Positions 11,571-24,539 of a stretch of 64,000 nucleotides of DNA are shown piece after piece. Both the position numbers and the translations under genes were made by a program. The notes under the pieces are model-generated. The model was not told the origin of the DNA and searched no databases. It saw only the letters and a list, made by a program, of their open reading frames with translations. Each line of letters starts with the position of its first letter. Position 1 is the stretch's first letter. Source of the DNA: Anagrus nilaparvatae (lineage: Eukaryota; Arthropoda; Insecta; Hymenoptera; Mymaridae); NCBI GenBank assembly GCA_022575985.1, contig JAKSXM010000142.1, positions 2,294,001 through 2,358,000 on the forward strand, in the 5' to 3' direction.

Positions 11571-13202
11571 TAAAATTTAATGGAGATGAAGATAATTAAA
11601 AAACAAATCCATTGATCCCAAACAATACCCAGGTTCCTGGTTAATTAAGAAAGAAATAAGCAACTCAAAATTTTTAAGGTTAAACACGCGTTCTTATGGG
11701 AGTTGATATTGTTTTACTTCGAACTCATTCAATAACGAATCTTTTTAGATAAAATTGTACACACGCGTTGTTTAACAAAATTAGAAACTTTTCCAAGAAA
11801 AAAATATGATATTTGCCGATCAAATTATAAACACATAATTTTAGTCGTGGGCTCCTTTCAATAAAATGTTTTGTATTTAAAAAATACCACACTCATTATA
11901 TAAGAAAATGCATTATCATTAATAATAACTTCTAAATATTCGCATATCCATAAATTAATTAATAAAATTTAATTAATTAGTTATGCCCCCCTCTGATCTC
12001 ACCCTAAAATCTACGGACCTAAAACCGGGAACCACCTTAAATTTAATTTTCTCTGATAAAAAATAACCCTTGAGATGAGTGTAAATCTGATGAATTAAAA
12101 AAATAAATCAATCTTCCAGCTCTAGTTGTAATTTGGGGTTTTTTTTAAATTATTATCGGTTACTTATATTTTTTGGGTCACTAAACACGAATATGATGTT
12201 TGTTTTTACTTAAAATGCACCAGTTGCCCACATTAAATATCTTTAGGTAGTTTCTACGCATTCACCTTCTATTGTAGGGAATAAGAACAATTTAGAAAAA
12301 CAAATGTCGTATTCGTTTTCAGTAGAGCGTGTTTTAATTTTTTGTTTTCGAGATTTTTTTGCTCTCCCCACATTTGGATATTTTGGTCATAAAAACCCCC
12401 CATCTTCAAGGATTTTACCCGTACCACCGAGCACTTAAAGTTTTCCATTTAAATAACATGGGAATTTTTACTTTTCAGTTTTCTAATTTTTTAACATGCT
12501 TTAAAATTTTTTTAAACACTAGCCAGCAGATAGAAAATGATGTTTAGACATATAATATTAAAAAATGATCATTTTTAATTATTTTCAAAAATACTTTTGT
12601 CCCTTTCATTTTAAATCAATTTAATAATAAAAATATATAATACAGCGATAATATAGTAAATTTTATAACTAGAGTGCAGATATAGTTGGGTATTTAAATT
12701 TAATATTAAATTTTGAAAAAGAAAATGTCTTAAATTTACTAAAATTTGTTTGCAGGAAACTCTGGAAATTCAGGAAATTTGGTTTGTAAAATTTGGTTGA
12801 AACACTAAAAAAGTACTGGAAAATTTAAGAAAAATGGTCTGGAAAGTCAGGGAATTTTAAATTTCAGTTCCGGGGCCAACCTGACTATACCATTCCATGA
12901 CGTCTGTTGGTGTAACTCTTGTGTGTGTGTGTGCGAAATTTTTGTCTCAATCTAATGCTTTCAAAAATTAAAAAAAAAACCCATAAATTTTTATTATTTT
13001 TGGACGTAATACCTAATAATACTTTTCAATGAAAGTAATAATTTTAGAAAACTCGGATTTAATAGATTTATTGGATCTGATAATTAATGATTTGAAAAAT
13101 TTTTTATTAAAGTTTTTGTCACCAAAAAAAACTCAAAAAAAATCGAGAAAAAAACTGACCTGATACTTAATTATTTGAAAATTTTTGTCTCCAAATTTTA
13201 CG
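11571..13202. other. Central spacer of the giant inverted repeat
   Basis: The only part of the structure without a mirror partner. It contains a diverged, partly deleted copy (about 12340-12470) of arm segment 7140-7285 (GGTCATAAAAA, CCGAGCACTT, AAATAACATGGGAATTT), a GT microsatellite near 12920, and otherwise AT-rich DNA. The longest ORF is about 60 codons, so no transposase is encoded. A true spacer argues against a simple sequencing foldback artefact. Confidence 0.7.
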
Positions 13203-14985
13203 TTGTGTTGGTGTAAGGCTTAACTTGTCACTTTTTTATTATAGTCTTTTTCCTTAGGTTATGTTAGTGTAAGGCTTGACGTGTCGTTATTTTATTATAG
13301 CCTATTTCCTTAGGTTACACTACTGTATGGCTTGACGTGTCGTTATATTATTATAGCCTATTTCCTTAGGTTACGCTACTGTAAGGCTTGACGTGTCGTT
13401 TTTTACTATAGCCTACTTCCTTAGGTTACGTTACTGTAAGGCTTGGCGTGTCGTTTTTTATTATAGCCTACTTCCTTAGGTTCCGCTACTGTAAGGCTTA
13501 ACGTGTTTTTTATTATAGCCTACTACCTTAGGTTACGCTACTGTAAGGCTTAGCGTTTCGTTTTTTATTATAACCTACTTCCTTAGGTTACGTTACTGTA
13601 AGGCTTGACGTGTCGTTATTTTATTATAGCCTACTTCCTTAGGTTATGTTACTGTAAGGCTTGACATGTCATTTTTTATTATAGCCTACTTCCTTAGGTT
13701 ACGCTACTGTAAGGCTTAACGTGTCGTTTTTTATTATAGCCTACTTACCTTAGGTTACGTTACTGTAAGGCTTGACATGCCGTTATTTTATTATAGCCTA
13801 CTTCCTTAGGTTACGTTACTGTAAGGCTTGGCGTGTCGTTTTTTATTATAGCCTACTTCCTAAGGTTACGCTACTGTAAGGCTTAACGTGTTTTTTATTA
13901 TAGCCTACTTCCTTAGGTTACGTTACTGTAAGGCTTGGCGTGTCGTTTTTTATTATACCCTACTTCCTTAGGTTACGCTACTGTAAGGCTTAACGTGTTT
14001 TTTATTATAGCCTACTTCCTTAGGTTACGTTACTGTAAGGCTTGGCGTGTCGTTTTTTATTATAGCCTACTTCCTTAGGTTACGCTACTGTAAGGCTTAA
14101 CGTATTTTTTCTTATAGCCTACTTCCTTAGGTTACGTTACTGTAAGGCTTGGCGTGTCGTTTTTTATTATAGCCTACTTCCTTAGGTTCCGCTACTGTAA
14201 GGCTTAACGTGTTTTTTATTATAGCCTACTTCCTTAGGTTACGCTACTGTAAGGCTTAGCGTTTCGTTTTTTATTATAACCTACTTCCTTAGGTTACGTT
14301 ACTGTAAGGCTTGACGTGTCGTTATTTTATTATAGCCTACTTCCTTAGGTTATGTTACTGTAAGGCTTGACATGTCATTTTTTATTATAGCCTACTTCCT
14401 TAGGTTACGCTACTGTAAGGCTTGACGTGTTGTTATTTTATTAAAGCCTACTTCCTTAGGTTACGTTACTGTAAGTCTTGGCGTGTCGTTTTTTATTATA
14501 GCCTACTTCCTTAGGTTACGCTACTGTAAGGCTTGACGTGTCGTTTTTTATTATAGCCTACTTCCTTAGGTTACGCTACTGTAAGGCTCGACGTGTCGTT
14601 TTTTATTATAGCCTACTTCCTTAGGTTACGCTACTGTAAAGCTTAACGTGTCGTTTTTTATTATAGCCTACTTCCTTAGGTTACGCTACTGTAAGGCTTG
14701 ACGTGTTGTTATTTTATTATAGCCTACTTCCTTAGGTTACGTTACTGTAAGTCTTGGCGTGTCGTTTTTTATTATAGCCTACTTCCTTAGGTTACGCTAC
14801 TGTAAGGCTTGACGTGTCGTTTTTTATTATAGCCTACTTCCTTAGGTTACGCTACTGTAAGGCTCGACGTGTCGTTTTTTATTATAGCCTACTTCCTTAG
14901 GTTACGCTACTGTAAGGCTTAACGTGTCGTTTTTTATTATAGCCTACTTCCTAAGGTTACTCTACTGTAAGGCTTGTCGTGTCAT
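13203..14985 (-). repeat. ~55-bp satellite array, right (about 33 units)
   Basis: The same satellite as at 8763-11570 in reverse orientation. Read inward from 14985, the unit variants follow the left array's order for the first eleven units, including a private AAGCTTTAC variant. The twelfth left unit (CGTCTAG type) is then missing. The innermost unit (GGAAAAAGACTATAATA type) matches the innermost left unit, so both array edges are homologous although copy number differs. Confidence 0.95.
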
Positions 14986-17900
14986 TTTTTTATATTGTGG
15001 GTGATTGGTCCATATCTGGTAAAACTGGATATCATGTTAGTGTTAAGTGAGCCTAAGAACATATAATCAAGGAGAATTCCGAATAAACTGTTAGAAGTTA
15101 CTAAAATTTGTCTATTGTGGATAAACGAAATATTTTATATGTTAATTGACCATGAAATTTTAAATATTTAATAAAAATCCCCACAAGATTGCTAAAATCA
15201 ATCAAAAGATGCCTATTGAGGGTAACTGGATCGTTTTTCTAAATTGTAAAATAGAAATAAATCGATGGTTTTAAATCTAGGAATTATGCTTCCAATAAAC
15301 AAGCAATGAAATTCCATTATTTAAAACATGGAAAGAGAATATTTTCATATTATTTATTTTTCCCATATTATTTAACATGGGAATTTCGAGGTTTAAGCTT
15401 TATAATTTTTTACAGAGGCCGCAATATGTTTTAAGAAGCTAGTTATTGCTGGAAAACATACTTTCATATGTTGTAAAGACATGAAAACCACCCTCCATTC
15501 ATTCCAATGGGACTTCTGGGCCTAAATCGCAAATTAACATGTTGGCTAAATCTTATAAAACAGGGTTTTTCGGTAGTTTTTGATAAAAAGCTGCAACCTC
15601 AAAAATTGATCAAAACACTTCTGGTAGGGCTTCTTTTTTTTCTCTAAGTATCACCTTTCAAACGTCGAAAACCGTATATTTTTATCACTGATTTTCTCAG
15701 CACTATAGTCAGTTAACCTACTGGTAATTTTTGACCCTAAATGACCAATTTTTAAATTTGTTTAAACTGCTGCCAAAATTGTAATTTTTGACAAAATTAA
15801 GTTTCACAGGCCTAAAAAATTTTCTACAAGCTTCAAGTTTTCAAAAATTCTTTAATCGTCTGTTTTCTTCAAATAGTTTTTAAGATATCGCTTTTCAAAG
15901 ATAATTATAAAAATTGACTTTTTCTTTAAATCCTAAAATTGGGACTCTAACTTTAAATTTTCATCTCTGGTTAATAACTTATTGAAAAGCGGTGAGTAAA
16001 GAATTTTTGGAAATTTGAAACTTGCAGACAATTTTTAAGACCTATAAAGCTCGATTTTGTCAAAAGTTACAATTTTGACAGCAATTTAAAAAAATTAAAA
16101 AATTGGTCATTTTTAGTCGAAAATTACCGTTAGGTTAATTGGCTATAGTGATGAGAAAATCAATTTTAAAAGAACGCGGTTTGCGGCGTTTAAAAGGTGA
16201 CACTTATACCAAAAAAATGAGACCAACCAGAAGTGTTTTGGTCAATTTTTGAGGTTGCAACGTTTTATCGAAAATCACCGAAAAACCCTGTTTTATATGA
16301 TTTAGCCAACATGTAAATTTGCGATTTAGGCCCAGAATTCCCTTTGGAATGAATGCAGGGCTGTTTGCATGTCTTTCCAACATATGAAAGTATGTTTTCC
16401 AGCAATAACTAGCTTCTTAAAACAAAATTAATAAAAATTTACAAAGCTAATACATCGAAATTCCCATGTTATTTAAATGGGAAACTTCAAGTGCTCGGCG
16501 GCACGGGTTAAAAAAATCGAAAATCAAAATCCTTGGAGTTGGGTGTTTTTTATGACCAAAAGATTCGAAAAAAATGGGGGGAGCCAAAAAATATCGAAAA
16601 AAAAAAAAAAAATAAGACACAGTCTAATAAGCATATATGTGGTATATTTGATAATATAAGAAATACTGTTTATACATTTATCATAAAAGTTCCTAATTGG
16701 TATTATTAATAGTTTTTAATAGGAGAGTTACAATTTTGCATAAATTGTTTTTTTAAAAAATAGTATATACAATTGATATATGCATGTATGTACATACTTA
16801 TTCATGACTTTAACTTCAATAAACATTTAGTAAGCGAATTTACCAATGCAAGAAAGATATTTTTTTTTAATTTATGAATTTTTTCCGCCGTCTAGAAAAA
16901 TCGGAAAATATGCTTTGGTTCATTAGTTCTATTTTTCATATTTTTTGTTCCGCCACCTTGGAAAATTGGAAAATAGATTGGGTCCAAAAAATGACCTCTG
17001 ATATTCTATCAACCTTAATAACCCCCAAGCAATATAAAAAGCTTTATTTTGACACGTTTTTTCGATCCTCCATCTTGGAGAATCGAAAAATATTCTTGGG
17101 TGAAAATATAAAAATTTTCATCAATGAAAACGTTTTTTTTAACCTCGAAAACCCCCAGGCAATGTAAAAAGCTTATTCGAACATGTTTTTTGTTCCGCCA
17201 CATTGGGAAATTTAAAAATATTTTAGGATAAAAAAATGAATAATTTTATTCATTGAAATGCTTTTTTCAACCTCGAAAACCCCCAGGAAAGGTAAAAAAC
17301 TTGAATGAATATTTATTTCATTATCAATAATATTTGCATTTTGAACTTAATCATGAATTTTAAACGTTTCTAATGATTTTTAAAATCTGAAAATTGATTT
17401 TTTTTAAAATATTTTTTATTAATAAACTTTTATGAACGTAATCGCTTTTGTGACTTACTTCTATTATTCATTTTACAACTTTATTTAAAAACTTGGAAAA
17501 AAATTTAATTAAAAAAGAAATAAACTAATATCGGTTTAAAAAAAAAAAATAGTTTTTTTTGTGTTTATTTTACAAATAGCCAGACAGTTAAGTTTTATTT
17601 TGTTTATTATTATTTTGACTTAACAAATATGATATAAGTATACAAAATTTATTGTTAAAAAAAGACAAATGCATGACAAAAAATAAATACCTATATATAC
17701 TTTTATAAATTTTTTAAAGTTTGAAAATAATTTCACCAAAACTCGATTTCTTTGTGAAATTATTTATCAATATATTTCTTAATTTTGAAATAAAATAAAA
17801 TAATAAATAAAATAAATTATACATTTTTCAAATAACTGCAATTTTTTATAAATGCTTAGTAGATGAAATTATAAAATAATAAATCCAAAATGTAAAATAT

Positions 17901-18735
17901 TTTTAAAGATTAATTAATTAGCTAAATAATTATTTCATCAACTTTAGACCAATTTTTGTAACCTTGTTTGTTTTAGTAAGTAAGATAAAATGATATTTTT
18001 CATTCAATTAAAATCTTATTCTGACGTTTTTTTTTTATCTGTCATCTTGGAAAATCGGAAAATTTTCATAAATGAAAACGTTTTTCTGAATTTTGAAAAC
18101 CACCATTAGTAACATAGATATTTCTACATTTTATTTTTTTTGTTCCGCCTTATTGGGAAATTTGAAAATATTTTGGGATAAAAAAATGAAAAATTTTATT
18201 TATTAAAATGTTTTTTTCAACCTCGAAAATCCCCAGGCAAGTTCCTCTTTTCATATTTTTTGGAGAATCGGAAAATTGTTTTATATGAAAATTTAAAAAT
18301 TATGCCTCAATCGGGACTTTGATAAAAATTTTTTTATCGGAAACTCGATCGGAATTGTAATTTTTGATCAGAATTTCGATCGAAATTTTTTCATCGGAAA
18401 GTCGATCGGAATTTTGATTTTTCATCGGATTTTCGATCGGAATTTTTCGATCGGAAAGTCGATCGGAATTTTGATTTTTCATCGGATTTTCGATCGGAAA
18501 GTCGATCGGAAAGTCGATCGGAATTTTGATTTTTCATCGGATTTTCGATCGAAATTTTTTTATCGGAAAGTTGATCGGAATTTTGATTTTTGATCGGAAA
18601 CTCGATCGGCGAAAATTTCGATCGGGGTTTCGATCGGAATTCCGATCGAAAGTTCGATCGGAAAGTCGATCAAATTCCGATCGGAAATCCGATCGGAAAT
18701 CCGATCGGAAAGTCGATCGACTATTTCGATACGGG
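14986..18735 (-). repeat. Right arm of the giant inverted repeat
   Basis: Reverse complement of 5013-8762, with the nested foldback at about 15356-16486, the ~140-bp repeating block at about 16870-18245 and the GATCGGA tip at 18303-18735. Differences seen from the left arm are a one-base homopolymer indel and isolated substitutions such as 8538 (A against T) and 8599 (T against C), all toward the inner end. No gene. Confidence 0.85.
18303..18735. repeat. GATCGGA-type tip array (right)
   Basis: Mirror copy of 5013-5445, ending GATACGGG. Immediately outside, TATTAAGGTTGGCC is unrelated to the left flank, so the inverted repeat stops sharply here. Confidence 0.85.
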
Positions 18736-19949
18736 TATTAAGGTTGGCCAAAACAATTTTTAATTAGTCACAAGTTTTAGGATACCCTGATAAAGAAAAA
18801 TAACAGAAGAGCGACGGAATTTCTGTGATTAATTGGGTAATTTCAGTACATTATTCACTTTCTAGGTAAATTTTAATATTTGTAACTTATTTAGTATTTT
18901 GCACAAATAAATGAACCTAACCCAAATTTGTATATAAAAATAAGAAAATTAAAATTTTGCTAATATAAAATTTTATTAATATTGTTAATATTTAAAATTT
19001 GCCTGAAAAAAGAATTTTTTGTAAAACTTATTGAAGATTCCAAAAATCGAATCAGAATTTTTATTCAGTGACAGAAAAATATTTTCCTAGATATTTTTAC
19101 CATAATCCATCCAGTAATTTACAGATTGCTAATAAGGTATTATCACAGATAAGGTCAAATCACGGGAGAAGGGTTGTTTTTTGCAACCAAGATGAGAAAA
19201 GGTGATTTTTTGGGCCACTGATTCCGAAAATCGAGGTTTCGATTACGCGAAATTTGTCCAACGCCTTTAAATGAGCAAAAAATATCCCTTTTATTTTTGT
19301 AACAAGATTTAGGCCACTACTTAAGTTTTTGGGGTTACTAATAACGAATTCGGGGCCCCATGAATGGCAAACGAGTTAAACCCTCTAAATTAAGAAAAAA
19401 TACTTTTTAAGGGGCCATATCGTAGAGCGCACTCTTACTATGTTCTAGGGACACTAGGGTTGAAACAATTGAACCTTAAGGTTCTTCCCGAGTGACTTGT
19501 AAAATACCGTTCAGTGACATGCCAGTTTCCACATCGATAAAGTAGAGCTAAAATGTTTGACAACTCCGCACAGAATATATTAGTATATATAGCTATACAC
19601 ATACGTTTTTTTTTCACATATATATAATATATATATATAATTCTATGCTTTTAGCATAGCAATGATGCCGAATAAAAAATTTGTTGAAAAAATCTTCCGT
19701 TTTTTTAACTTTTAATTACATTTTCTTTTTTATAAAACCGACGATTATCTTCAAAATTGAATAAGTAGTTCTTCTATAATTAATTAATAATAAGCTGGTT
19801 TTTTTTTTAAATCTATATTTTAGTGCTTAAAATTTTCTTTTATTAATCAAAATTAAAATAAAGCAAATAATTTTATTCTATCTAATAAGTCCCTTAGTGT
19901 TAAGAACACCTTAACTGCCTTGATTTTTATTCTTTGGCATTTTTATCTA
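18736..19949. other. Intergenic, no gene seen
   Basis: AT-rich with moderately complex stretches near 19140-19560, including a GATTCCGAAAATCGAGG phrase with loose relatives near 21665. Probably old repeats. No ORF above 60 codons. Confidence 0.3.
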
Positions 19950-20650
19950 TCAAGCGACCTCTATTGGCAAAGGCTGTCATTTTAGAGAAAATTCAGCTGC
20001 AGATTTGGAATCAGTGGGTCGAAAAACTATATTCTACTTGATTTTAACTATCTTAGGACGCGTAGCTTCCAAGATATCTGTGAAGAATAGCGTTTTTACC
20101 CCCTAAACGCCCTCTAGCGGTGAACGCCTAAGTTTTAAAGAAAAAATAGCTACAGAATTGGAGTCAGCGGGTCAAAAAACCATATGCTACTTGATTTTAA
20201 CTATCTTAGGACGCGCAGCATCCAAGATATCTGCGAAAAATAGCGTTTTTACCCCCCTAAACGCCCTCTAGTGGCGAACGCCTGAGTTCTAGAAAAAAAA
20301 TAGCTGCAGATTTGGAATCAGAGGGTCAAAAAACTATATGTTACGTGGGTTTAAGTATCTTGGGGCGCATAGCTTCCAAGACATCCGCGAAAAATAGCGT
20401 TTTTACCCCCTAAACGCCCTCTAGTGCCGAACGCCTAAGTTCTAGAGAAAAAATAGCTTCAGATTTGGAATCAGAGGATCAAAAAACTATATGTTACGTG
20501 GATTTAAGCATCTTAGGGTGCATAGCTTCCAAGATATCTGCGAAAAATAGCGTTTTTACCCCCCTAAACGCCCTCTAGCGGCGAACGCCCCAGTTTTAGC
20601 TAAAAAATAACTGCAGATTCGGAATCAGCGGGTCAAAAAACTATAATCCG
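19950..20650. repeat. ~154-bp tandem repeat, about 4 copies
   Basis: The anchor phrase CCCTAAACGCCCTCTAG recurs near 20101, 20256, 20409 and 20563. Each is followed by GCGAACGCC, an AAAAAATAGCTGCAGATT-like stretch, GGAATCAG, GGGTCAAAAAACTAT and CTTCCAAGATATC. A degenerate partial copy precedes the set. GC content is higher than the surroundings. Unit identity is roughly 85-90% by eye. No function is evident. Confidence 0.85.
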
Positions 20651-22004
20651 CTTGGTGCTTTTTAATTAAAGAATCGATCTAATTTTTTGCATACGGAATG
20701 ATACGCTAGCTTCTCGACTAAGTCTACTTTCGCCTTGCAATCAAAAAAAGCATCTCTAACGCATGATTCCGACCCGATTCCCTATCCTTGCAATGTATAA
20801 GTTTTCAACTTTGGAGCTTTATATCTCCTATACAAAACCGACAAATTACTTCAAATTTTATTTTTACGTGTATTATTATAATGTAAAGCTCCTGTAAAAG
20901 TTTTATCAAAATCTATAGTCGATCAATTCTCTCGGGAACAACCTTAATAATTATCACTAAAAATCAATTAAAATTTTGCTCTTAGACAATTTTATGGATT
21001 CTTCTCGAGCAGAATTTTAATAGATTTTGAATCATAATTATTTCTAATATAGTGCCCGTATAGAATCTAGTGAGAATATGCTCCATGGAATTACTCCTTT
21101 TTTTGGGTAAATTTGGGGAATTTTTGCAATATTTATAAATCATGACTTAATTTAGGTCCTAGTATGTTTTTTGTGTAACTGATTTCTAATTTCGGAGTGC
21201 TGCAAATAAAAAAATTTTTGAAACACTCTTCTAAGGGTGATTTTTCTATATATCCAACAGTCTTAGCGAAATTTTGCCTACAATACGTTTTTCGACTTTG
21301 AATTTTGGGATCCTACACCTTTGGATTTTATATTCATATATATTCAATAATCAAAGCATAATTTAGCAGTCTAAAAGTCTCTGACCTTGAATTTTGAAGT
21401 CCTGCAAGTAAAAGATTTTAAAAACTTCCTAAATTATCAAAAAATTTCCTTCTTAGAAGTAATTTAATAATCATAGGAAAAAGTTGCCTTATTGGTACAC
21501 AGCAGAAGAAGAAATAGATTTTTCAATTATTGTCTTTGGTTATCGTATTACTAAATTTCTCATTAAAAATATAGTTTTTAAAAAAGTAAGTGGCGGAAAT
21601 TGAAATGTTAGCCTTTAAAAGGGTACTTTTTTACTCTAATTTAAGGTTGTTAGACAAACCTCAATTTTCGGAATCAGCGACCCAAAAAATCTTTTGTAGA
21701 CACATTTTCTCATTTCGGTCGTTAAAAACAACCGCAAAACCGTAACTTTACTGATTTTTCTGTTTATATTTTTTAACTAAGCTTGGTTCAGATTGAGTAC
21801 AGTACACACTATACACTCAAAATTTTATTGGTAAAAATTAGCCTTTTGATTAGTACAATAATTTGAATTTCTCAAAAGAACCTTTTATTTTATTTTTTAC
21901 CAACACATATTTTATAAACTACCAGCACAGGAAAGAAAAATTACTATTTATTTTAGTGCAATTTATTTATACATATTTTTTTTCTCGCAAGTGACAAATA
22001 GTAT
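20651..22004. other. Intergenic with a degenerate TTAA-MITE remnant
   Basis: Mostly unassigned. Around 20985-21096 the words AGCAGAATTTTAATAGATTT and GAATCTAGTGAGAATATGCTCCATGGAATT match the MITE family at 58439-58780 and 62957-63165, so an old copy ends here. No gene. Confidence 0.45.
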
Positions 22005-22195
22005 ATTTTTACCCATGGCCACAAAAGTAAAGAATGGCCCAAAGCCTCGGACGGTAATTTACGTGCGATTTGGGGCATCCTTTTTTGTGGCCAAGGACAA
22101 AACATAATTTTTCTTGCTTAGTGTCGAGAAAATGCGTTTTTTCGAATAGCGCAGCGGCCAGAAAACACGCACTTTCTGGACACTAACCAGAAAAT
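22005..22195. repeat. GC-richer hairpin repeat, copy 1
   Basis: Holds AAAGAATGGCCCAAA, GTGCGATTTGGGGCAT, GTGGCCAAGGAC, GAGAAAATGCG and CGCAGCGGCC in the same order as 56796-57010. Both copies have an internal stem (AAAGAATGGCCCAAAT against ATTTGGG..CATTCTTT). A dispersed non-coding repeat of unknown class. Confidence 0.65.
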
Positions 22196-24539
22196 TTTAT
22201 TAGAGATACTATATAACAAAAATTGTATAAATTATAAAATATAAATTAAAAAAAAAAATAAACATTATACACATTTGAGAGAGTGAGAGTGTAAATGTGG
22301 TCTCTCTTGCATGCCTTGAAATATATATTTATCAAATAATTAAGTTTTTTAAAATTATTTATAAGTAATCATCGATAAAGTGAATATTATAATGATTGTT
22401 CATTTTAATTTTTTACAAAAAGCTGGCAGTTATGAGTTACAAAAATTTTGAATTAAAAGTTCCATTCCATAAAAATTACTTGTTGAATTTGCTGAACAGA
22501 ACGAGAATATTTTTATTCACATGAAGGAATTTTAAAAATTTTGCATAATTATTTTTAATTGTGTTTTCTTGTTACAGATAAAATTGTATTTAATTCTGGC
22601 AGTTAGGAGCTAAAATCTGTAAGGTTTATTCAAAAATTTAAATAATTGGTAGTTTTTTAATAAAAAAAATTATTTTATCATTTCTAAGTAATCAAAAATT
22701 ATCTTTAAAAATTATAATCACAATTGCATTTCAATGTGAGTCATTATTTTATAACAAAAATGATAAAATCAGGCTATAAATTTGCTAAAAGACTTAAATT
22801 CTAAAAATATAAAAAAAAAAAAATTAAGCAAAAAAAATTTTTTTACTACGTGTAAATTTCATAAACAATAAAATAACTTGGAATAAAAAAAAATATAAAA
22901 TTCTAAATTTAAAAATAAAATTAAAAAAAACGTGCAAATAAATAAATTTTTATTTAAAATATGCAAAAACAAATTAATATTTTAATTGATTAAATATGAG
23001 AGAAAGGAATTGTCGCAGTATGAAAAAAATTATAAATATTAATAAAAAAAATAAAACTGGTATACCTGAGAATGCCTACAGAGAAAGTACCAATGAGATT
23101 TTGACTTAAAATAATACGCAGAGACACAAGGAAAAATATTTGTAAAAAAAAATATTTTTTAATTATGCTTCACTAATTTTTCAAATAAACAAAAAAAATT
23201 TACTAATTTATTTTAATTTTTAATTTAAAAAAACAGAATTTAATCACTTGTGTGTGTGTTTTGGTTTGGTATCAAAAAGTATTAAATTTTTTAAAACAGT
23301 GTTTTATTTGTTAAAATAAAAAAAAATTCATAAAATGTAATAAAAAAATTTATGTGTAATTTGTGCTAAGCACGCGACTTTTTAATAAATAAATTATATG
23401 GTTTGCAGAAATAAAATGCTTGTATATTGTGACTTCCTACTTGCACGCTAACACTTTTGTAACTACTTAATATTTCTATTGGATGATACATTTTATATTG
23501 TGGAGGCGACAGAGAAAGAGAGATCATGTTACTTTTACAATTTTTGACCCCACCAATAAAATGTTTTTATTTGAAAAATTATTTATTTTCATTGATGGGA
23601 AATTATGTGTCTGATTAGAGCCTAACTGTTTCTACTGATTTCAGTTTTGAGTTACTATGATAATTATTAGAGTAAAATCCAAAAAAAGATATTTTAATTA
23701 AAAATACCAAAATTTCAGGCAAAATTTTATAATGGATCAGAAGCCTAGAATATAAAAAAATTAGCAATAATATGATAAAATTTTTTTTTTTAATATTTCG
23801 CTGTTAATGAATTATTGACCCCAAAAATTTTGGCGAAGAAAAAATTGAGCTCGAATACAGAAAGAAAAAAAAATAGCCTGAACTTGTGGGATCACAAGAC
23901 ATTTATAAGAGTTCAAATAAAAAATTACCCAACGCTCATAAAATTGCAAAAAAAAATATTTTCATGTTTTATTCATATAATTTGTTAAATTATTGATAAA
24001 TAGAAAAATAAATTATTATACCCTTAGACTCAATTAAAATTTTGTATTCAAATCCTTTGGATTTCCGAATAATGCAAAAATGAACTTTGAAAAAAAATTT
24101 TTATTATGTACAGGGGAGTCGGTTATTTTCTCAGGATTTTTCCTTGCCTTTATCAGAAACCTAGTCCTTCTGAACATATTACATCTTGACATTCAGTTTT
24201 AGTTTTATTTAACTTATATACAAAATTGTTATTCAAGTTTTTTTAACAGATAATTCTAAAAAATCATAATGTTAAGGTTTAAAAAAAAAAATAATGGACA
24301 GATAATTATAATGTACTCAAAAGTACCGTAATATCAAATTTAAAGTTCCAAATGAAGCAACTTAACAACGTATTCAAGCTATTAAACAAAAACCAATTTA
24401 GTTTCCCAAAATTTTCATCAATAATAATTTTCATCAAATTTTCATCATTTTTCTAGCCAGGGTTCGAATTTCAATCACTCATTTTTTACGATTCACTAAT
24501 AATATTTTGAGTACAAAATTAATGGTGACAGTTCAAATT
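22196..24539. other. AT-rich intergenic DNA, nothing recognised
   Basis: Very AT-rich, with poly-A/T runs and a GA-rich microsatellite near 22275. No exons, repeats with partners, or RNA genes recognised. Confidence 0.3.

Larger units (their letters stand above)
5013..18735. repeat. Giant (13.7 kb) inverted repeat, candidate foldback element
   Basis: The outer ends are CCCGTATCGAAATAGTCG at the left and its exact complement at the right. The left arm (5013-8762) and right arm (14986-18735) are reverse complements at more than 99% by eye: I saw a one-base homopolymer difference (15 T at 7136-7150 against 16 A on the right) and a few substitutions near the inner ends. Each arm runs inward into a ~55-bp satellite array, and a 1.6-kb unrelated spacer lies in the middle. 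Long, internally repetitive inverted ends are the known architecture of Foldback and Galileo elements. No transposase ORF and no convincing target-site duplication are visible (only TAT abuts both ends). A segmental inverted duplication is the main alternative. Confidence 0.85.

Noticed and set aside
8763..14985. Arthropod-type telomere repeat (TTAGG/CCTAA) inside the 55-bp satellite
   Set aside because: CCTAA occurs once per 55-bp unit and never in direct TTAGG tandem, so this is an ordinary satellite, not an interstitial telomere.
5013..18735. Missed-adapter or assembly mirror artefact as the explanation of the giant inverted repeat
   Set aside because: A mirror artefact would have no spacer and identical halves. 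Here there is a 1.6-kb unpaired spacer, sharply different flanks, unequal arrays and scattered substitutions. Raw-read confirmation is still desirable.
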